From: Ananas comosus
Taxonomy: Eukaryota > Streptophyta > Magnoliopsida > Poales > Bromeliaceae
Length of the DNA stretch: 64,000 bases
Direction of reading: 5' to 3'
NCBI RefSeq assembly: GCF_001540865.1
Contig: NC_033636.1
Location: 2,116,162 to 2,180,161 of the forward strand
The stretch's first letter is position 1. Each line of letters starts with the position of its first letter. Below the pieces are notes generated by a model. That model was given only the letters and a program-made list of their open reading frames with translations. It made no database searches and had not been told where the DNA came from. The translations under genes were made by a program, and so were the position numbers. Shown here in pieces: positions 59,158 through 64,000 of the stretch.

Positions 59158-62100
59158 TCAAGCTATTCCTTCAATTTGAACCTGCCATAGTAAAGAAGTC
59201 AATGGCATTAGATAACAAAGGTTATACACGTCTTTGACCTAATTTGCCAAAAGTAATCAGCAGAGTAAGTTACCTAGAAACGCTTAGTAAGAAAGTAATG
59301 TACGAAATCCATAAATAAATAATGCCTACATCACTGATTAACATAAAAACTAGAACAGAACTAAAACCTAGTTAAAATTAAAAAGGCACACAAAACAAGG
59401 ATTTTAAATAACTTTTAAGTTGTACTAGTTTGTAGAGTTGTTTACCCAACTGGGGCCTAAAACTGTCAAATTTTCGCAGACTACTTAATGTAAACTATAA
59501 TGATATTCCACATAATAACTACTAAATACTAACATACATTTATGAAAAGATCAAAAGTCCTCATCTTCCATTTCATATATTCCATCTTCTTTTCCATCTA
59601 TATCTCAGTTATCCTTAAAAACCAACACATGATGACAGTTCCTTAACCAACATCTTTATCTTATTTACTTCCCCAAAATTTTCGATCTATTGCCCTATCA
59701 AGGCCCTTCCACAAATATCCTTCTTGTTACTCTTACTCTGACTCTTGACTTTTTAACTCACATGTAAACTGTTAAATATAAAAATATATAAACACCGTTT
59801 TCTAATAGCTTAAGCTTTTAGAGTTACAACGGTTGTTTCACATGATATCAGAGCAGGAGGTCCTGAGTTCGAGTCACGCCAAGCTCCTAGCATTATTAAT
59901 TTCCTCCTATTTAATTGAAGTCCACGTCATGGGCCTTGCAAAAATAATCTCAAGCCCAGACGTGAGGGGTTGCTCTAACTCTGACTTTTTAACTTGCATG
60001 TAAACCAATAATTTTCCATAGTCAATTCATACTTCTCTCCTCTCTTCCAATTCTTCCCTTAATCCTCCTCCCGCGTAAAACAATAAGCCCAACAATGAAA
60101 ACAACTTAGGTAATGTTATATGATACAAACTTCAAATATACAGAGATTAGAGTGGTCAGAATACATTACCCAACTTAACCCAGGCTTCTTCCAAGAACTT
60201 GTTTCAATGTTCCTCCTTGCATTTTCTGCATCATCCCACTTTCCTGATTCAGAGTAAATGTTAGACATAAGCACCACTGTTGGGCTGTCTTCAATTTGCA
60301 GCCTCATAACATGTTTCCTCGCAAATTGTGCGAGTTCTAAATTACCATGAATCTTGCAAGCAGCTAAAAATACTGCCCATACAGATGCATCAGCCTCAAA
60401 TGGCATCTCACTAATTAAAAGCTTAGCTCTATCCAACAACCCAGCCCTGCCAAACAAATCGACCAAGCATGCATAGTGCTCCATGTGTGGTACGATTCCA
60501 TGCTTCAAGAGCATTCCATTAAACAGTTGAACTCCCTTTTCTACTAGCCCACAACGACTACATGCCGTCAGAAGAGATATGAAAGTGATAGGGTTTGGAT
60601 CTACATTGTAACGCGGCATCTCAGCATACAGGAATAAAGCCTCATGCCCATATCCATGCCTTGCATAGCTAGTAATCATCGTGTTCCAAGAGACTATGCC
60701 TTTGTTGATTGTTTCATCGAACAATCTTCGAGCGTAGTGCAAAGCTCCACATTTGGCGTACATATCAAGAAGAGAGCTACCGATGAACTCATCCATGAGG
60801 CCATGTTTTAGGCTAGCCCCATGAATGCATCTTCCTAGCTCAAGATATAATAGGTACCCACACGAATTTAAGACGCTCGAGAAAGTAAAACTATTAGGAC
60901 AAATTTCTGTAGAGCACATGGTTTTGAAAAGCTCAATAGAATCCGAATGGAGACCCCGATGGCTAAGTCCCGAAATAATTGTAGTCCATGAGACCACAGT
61001 TTTCTCTCCCATCTTGTCAAAAAATTCTAGGGCATCCTTAGTTGATCCAACCTTTACCAGAGCATCTAAAAGTGCATTATTAACCATAAAATCTGATCCA
61101 AAGCCGTGCTTAATTACATGGACAAAGAGGCTCCACTCATGTCCCCGGCATGAAGACAACAGAGCAACAAAGGTAGCCACATCGAGAACTAAAGATTGAC
61201 GCTTCATGTCAACGTACAGCGCTACCGCCTCATCGGAATTTCCATTTTGCCCATATCCAAAAATCAATGCATTGTATGAAACAGTGTTTCTCTCATACAT
61301 CCAATCAAAGACTTTAGAACCCTCGGCAACATCACCGCACTTCATGTACATATCGATCAATGCGGTATTAACCACCAAATCTCCTCGAAACCTAGACTTC
61401 TCCACGGCCGCATGGATCATGCTCCCAATGCGAAGAGACTTTAAACCTCCACATGCTTTAAGCACTCCGGATAAAGTGCAATCGTTCGGCTCCAAACCGA
61501 CCAAAATTACTTTTCGAAAATACTCTACCGCAACCTCGTTATACCCATTTCTCGAATACCCGCCAATTACGGCATTATGTAAAGCAATATCAGGATTCAA
61601 TACGCTGCCGAGAATAATCTCCATGTTTTCGACGTCTCCAAAGCTCGCGTACATGTCGAGCAGAGAAGTCGCAACAAAGCAACAAGCATCGAACCCGGCC
61701 TTCACAACACACCCATGAATCTGCTCTCCGATCCCTCTCTCCATCTCTGAGCAAGCCTTTGCCAGGCAGCTAAAGCTAAACTCCGTGGGCTGGAAATCAA
61801 AACCCCTCATTGCGTCCACGAAGAGCGCGAGCGCCGCCTCGCGAGCGCCGAAGCCGACGAACCCCGAAACCATCGAATTAACCATGATGGCGTCCTTCGC
61901 GGGGCAGGAACGAAAGACCGCGGAAGCGGAGTCGAGCCGGCCGACCTTTGCGTAGAGATCGACAAGCGCGGTGCCAACGACGGGGTTCGATCCGTGCCCG
62001 GAGACGACGACGCGGGCGTGCAGCTGCGCGCCGGGGCGCGCCGCGCGCAGCTTCGCGCACGCGGCGACGGAGCTCGAGAGCGCGAAGGGTTTGGGAGCGG

Positions 62101-62296
62101 CGGCGACGGCGAGGGTGTGGAGCTGAGAAGTGAGGACGGGGACGGGGCCTCGGTGGGGCATTTCGTCGAACAGGTTGAGGGCGCGGCGGAGGCGGTGGGG
62201 CTTGGAGTAGAGGAGGGAGGAGCCGAGCTTATGGAGGAGAGAGTTTTGGGACGCGGCGGGGCGGATTGCGGAGGCGACGCAGGAAACGGAGCTCAT
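59158..62296 (-). CDS. PLS-type pentatricopeptide repeat protein with E region
   Basis: PPR proteins of this class bind organelle RNA, most often as RNA-editing site factors. Exon 1 is 62296-60170 (709 codons); a donor TGG|GTAATG then joins after 988 bp to exon 2 at 59181-59158 (acceptor TATGGCAG), which adds VQIEGIA and a TGA, giving 716 aa. Without splicing the frame would run to 60116 and end in a non-homologous tail, so the spliced form is preferred because it restores the usual KKPGLSWVxIEG. About 15 repeats with landmarks such as TALVDLYAKVGRLDSA, TALIDMYMKCGDV, SSLLDMYAKCGAL, SWNTMITSYARHGYGHEAL, then an E-type region. No DYW domain. The N-terminus (MSSVSCVASAIRP..., Arg/Ser-rich) fits an organelle transit peptide. 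The 5' part is strongly GC-rich. Confidence 0.92.
59810..59965 (+). repeat. Dispersed repeat with primer-site or tRNA-like block in the PPR intron
   Basis: ATATCAGAGCAGGAGGTCC is followed by TGAGTTCGAGTC, a sequence seen widely in plants in SINE- or TRIM-like repeats. It lies in the intron of the PPR gene. Borders not resolved. Confidence 0.45.
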
Positions 62297-62396
62297 GCCT
62301 CACGCGCAGAGCTTAAAGTGGTGGTGCATCATCCCCCGCCAAATTCACGCGCTCTGAGCATTTTATAGGTGCGGGACTTTTTTTTTTTTTTTTTTT

Positions 62397-62812
62397 GGGT
62401 TAATTTCGTGCATGTCCCACAAATATAGTAAATTACGAATATATTCCCATAAAGTTCAACTTTTATAGAATGTTCACATAAAAGTTCTAATATTTTCAAA
62501 TATATATCTTTAGTTTGTTACTGTTAAAGTACTGTTTATTTTATAGGTGAAATGATCTTTTTACCATCACAGATATGTTCCTCCAAAAATCCCAACTGTT
62601 GATTGAAGAAGGGTAAAAAGATCAATTCATCTCATTAACTAATTAAGATTAAATATTTTAACTGTGGTTAACTAATTTTTTCTAATGGATGCTAACTGCT
62701 GGGACATATTTGAAAACATTAGGACTTTTGTAGAGACAATATATAAAAGTTGAACTTTGTAGGATATATTTGTAATTTACTATATTTGTAGAGACCTGTA
62801 TGAAATTACTCT
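62397..62812. mobile_element. 416-bp MITE upstream of the PPR gene
   Basis: Inverted arms of about 105 bp ('aaatatagtaaattac', 'aaagttcaacttttata', 'tcttaat/ctaat.ttttcaaatat') with ends TTAATTTCGTGCATG and its diverged complement. It begins about 100 bp from the PPR start codon, after an 18-base T run, so it may lie in the promoter or 5' UTR. Confidence 0.8.
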
Positions 62813-63921
62813 TTATTTTATTATTATTATTTTTTGGCTAGAATACATAAAATCTATATAAGTATCCGTTTCCATCAAGTTTCATCGTTGCTCCTTCTAT
62901 TTCTTATACATAAAATTAAAAATATCCTTGAAAATGACAAAAATATATTAAAAATTTATTTTTTTTTTCTAAATAGAAGAAGTAACGGAAATTTGATCAT
63001 TTTGTCCTCCCATTAACATAGTAATCCCCTGAAATTATTTTTAAAATTTTAAGGAGAGACCTGATCCTTGACCCGGTCAAAGATCCTCTTAGGGGAGCGT
63101 GTCGGGATGCGGAACGGCTACGATTAGTGACCCTCGAAGTTTGCGCCCTTCGACTGGATCAAGCGATTCGATTGATGAGGGATCGAATCAGCCGAGTTCA
63201 AAGACTTTCACTGTAAACTCGGTTTGGCTGTAAGAGCCGATTGTACGAAAAGCACAGAGTTTTAGATTGGCTGATGAGCCGAATAGATGAAATACATAGT
63301 GACTAGTCGGCTGAAAAAGCCGAATTCCTTTATATATTAAAATGAAGTTGGGAACTCATACAAAATAGAGTGTGTCCGAAGGGCATACAGACTCTAAAAA
63401 TCTATATTACACTGAGTGTGCACGTGGAGCATACAGACTCCAAAGATCTAACTTAAAAACTACTCCTAGGAAAGCAATAAATGCGGGTAAAAAAGATTAC
63501 ATGCAGACTACTCCTACAAAGCGATAAATGCAGAAAAGGGAAGTATTGAAAATGCGGTGGTCTTCTTGTTCAGGGGAGAGAAAGATCCCTTTTACAGGCT
63601 TCGAAGTTACTATTTATAATATCTTATCAACCCACATTATTGGTTAGTTATAGTAGTGGGGGAAGTGGCGTAACCATGATTATGGAAGTTACGCCCCACT
63701 TCTCATGGAAGTTACGCCCCACTTCTTAACCATTCCCGCCTAAATGCTCTTGACCTTCAGGCGCCTTATTGCTGACTCCTGGTGTATCACGTATCCTTAT
63801 TTCTTTAGCTCATACATTGGTTAGGTCGGTGTGTTAATTTTTTGGTATCAACAGCTGCAACGAGTATATTAACACTTTTCACAAATGCACTCATAAATTT
63901 GAATGATTAGATGAGGATGGA
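62813..63921. other. Repeat-derived intergenic DNA, no gene
   Basis: Short internal duplications occur: 'ggaagttacgccccacttct' twice near 63686, 'gcatacagactc' twice near 63383, 'actactcct' twice near 63465. The block 63060-63900 has LTR-like character (near its end 'ttggtatcaacagc') but no pair was found. Confidence 0.45.
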
Positions 63922-64000
63922 TGTCACGCCCCGCACCCCGCCTATTTGGTCGGGTTCGGGCACGCCGAGAGACCGCCGAACGGACAGAATTTTTCTTGTA
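63922..64000 (-). mobile_element. LTR end entering at the right edge
   Basis: TGTCACGCCCCGCACCCC and the following 'ttcgggcacgcc...gaacggacag' match, in reverse, the last 90 bp of the solo LTR that ends at 51573. It is therefore the 3' end of a minus-strand LTR of the same family, cut by the window. Confidence 0.7.

Noticed and set aside
60116..60169. PPR reading frame continuing to 60116
   Set aside because: The last 17 codons are unlike PPR proteins, and the donor at 60169 with the acceptor at 59182 restores the family C-terminus.
60825..62368. Plus-strand ORFs of 124-170 codons opposite the PPR gene
   Set aside because: Shadows of the conserved minus-strand frame.

Overview
Nuclear plant DNA, most likely from a monocot. 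The first exon of the ARP6 gene and the 5' half of the PPR gene are very GC-rich while the flanking DNA is AT-rich, which is the 5'-GC gradient typical of commelinid monocots. Genes have many introns with canonical GT-AG borders, and the space between them is filled with plant transposons (TRIM, MITE, CACTA, hAT, Ty1/copia, SINE). I cannot name the species from the sequence alone.

Three host genes are supported. (1) ARP6, an actin-related subunit of the SWR1 chromatin remodeller, at 1375-5200 (+, 7 coding exons), with every splice junction intact but about 50 N-terminal codons missing. (2) Phosphoethanolamine N-methyltransferase (PEAMT/NMT) at 25795-35239 (+, 12 coding exons, 491 aa), complete, with a TATA box and a 25-codon upstream ORF in its leader. 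(3) A PLS-type pentatricopeptide repeat protein with an E region at 59158-62296 (-), one long exon plus a tiny terminal exon. They do not form an operon or pathway. ARP6 deposits H2A.Z in the nucleus, PEAMT makes phosphocholine in the cytosol, and the PPR protein probably processes organelle RNA.

Layout: 1-1320 AT-rich DNA with small MITEs; 1375-5200 ARP6 with a TRIM-like element and a MITE in its introns; 5200-25400 a repeat-rich intergenic region (a MITE with a 385-bp tandem duplication, TRIMs, a MULE-type MITE split by a TRIM, a 2-kb foldback element, a CACTA element, a SINE pair, a purine tract); 25470-35240 PEAMT, whose 4.6-kb second intron holds a degenerate satellite of about 165 bp; 36045-37205 a tandem array of tRNA-like units; 37200-45250 mixed repeats including a TRIM inserted in a GC-rich gene-like fragment and a GGCAC-rich hAT-like element; 45258-55779 a dead Ty1/copia element invaded by a MITE and by a solo LTR that itself carries a hAT MITE; 56834-58400 a CACTA end abutting a truncated second copia; 59158-62296 the PPR gene; 62397 to the end MITE and LTR sequence.

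I found no new multi-gene system. The strongest second-look items are the in-frame loss of the ARP6 nucleotide-loop region, the palindrome-array MITE family (one copy about 95 bp upstream of the PEAMT TATA box), the satellite inside PEAMT intron 2, the dimeric tRNA-like array, and the three-level transposon nest.
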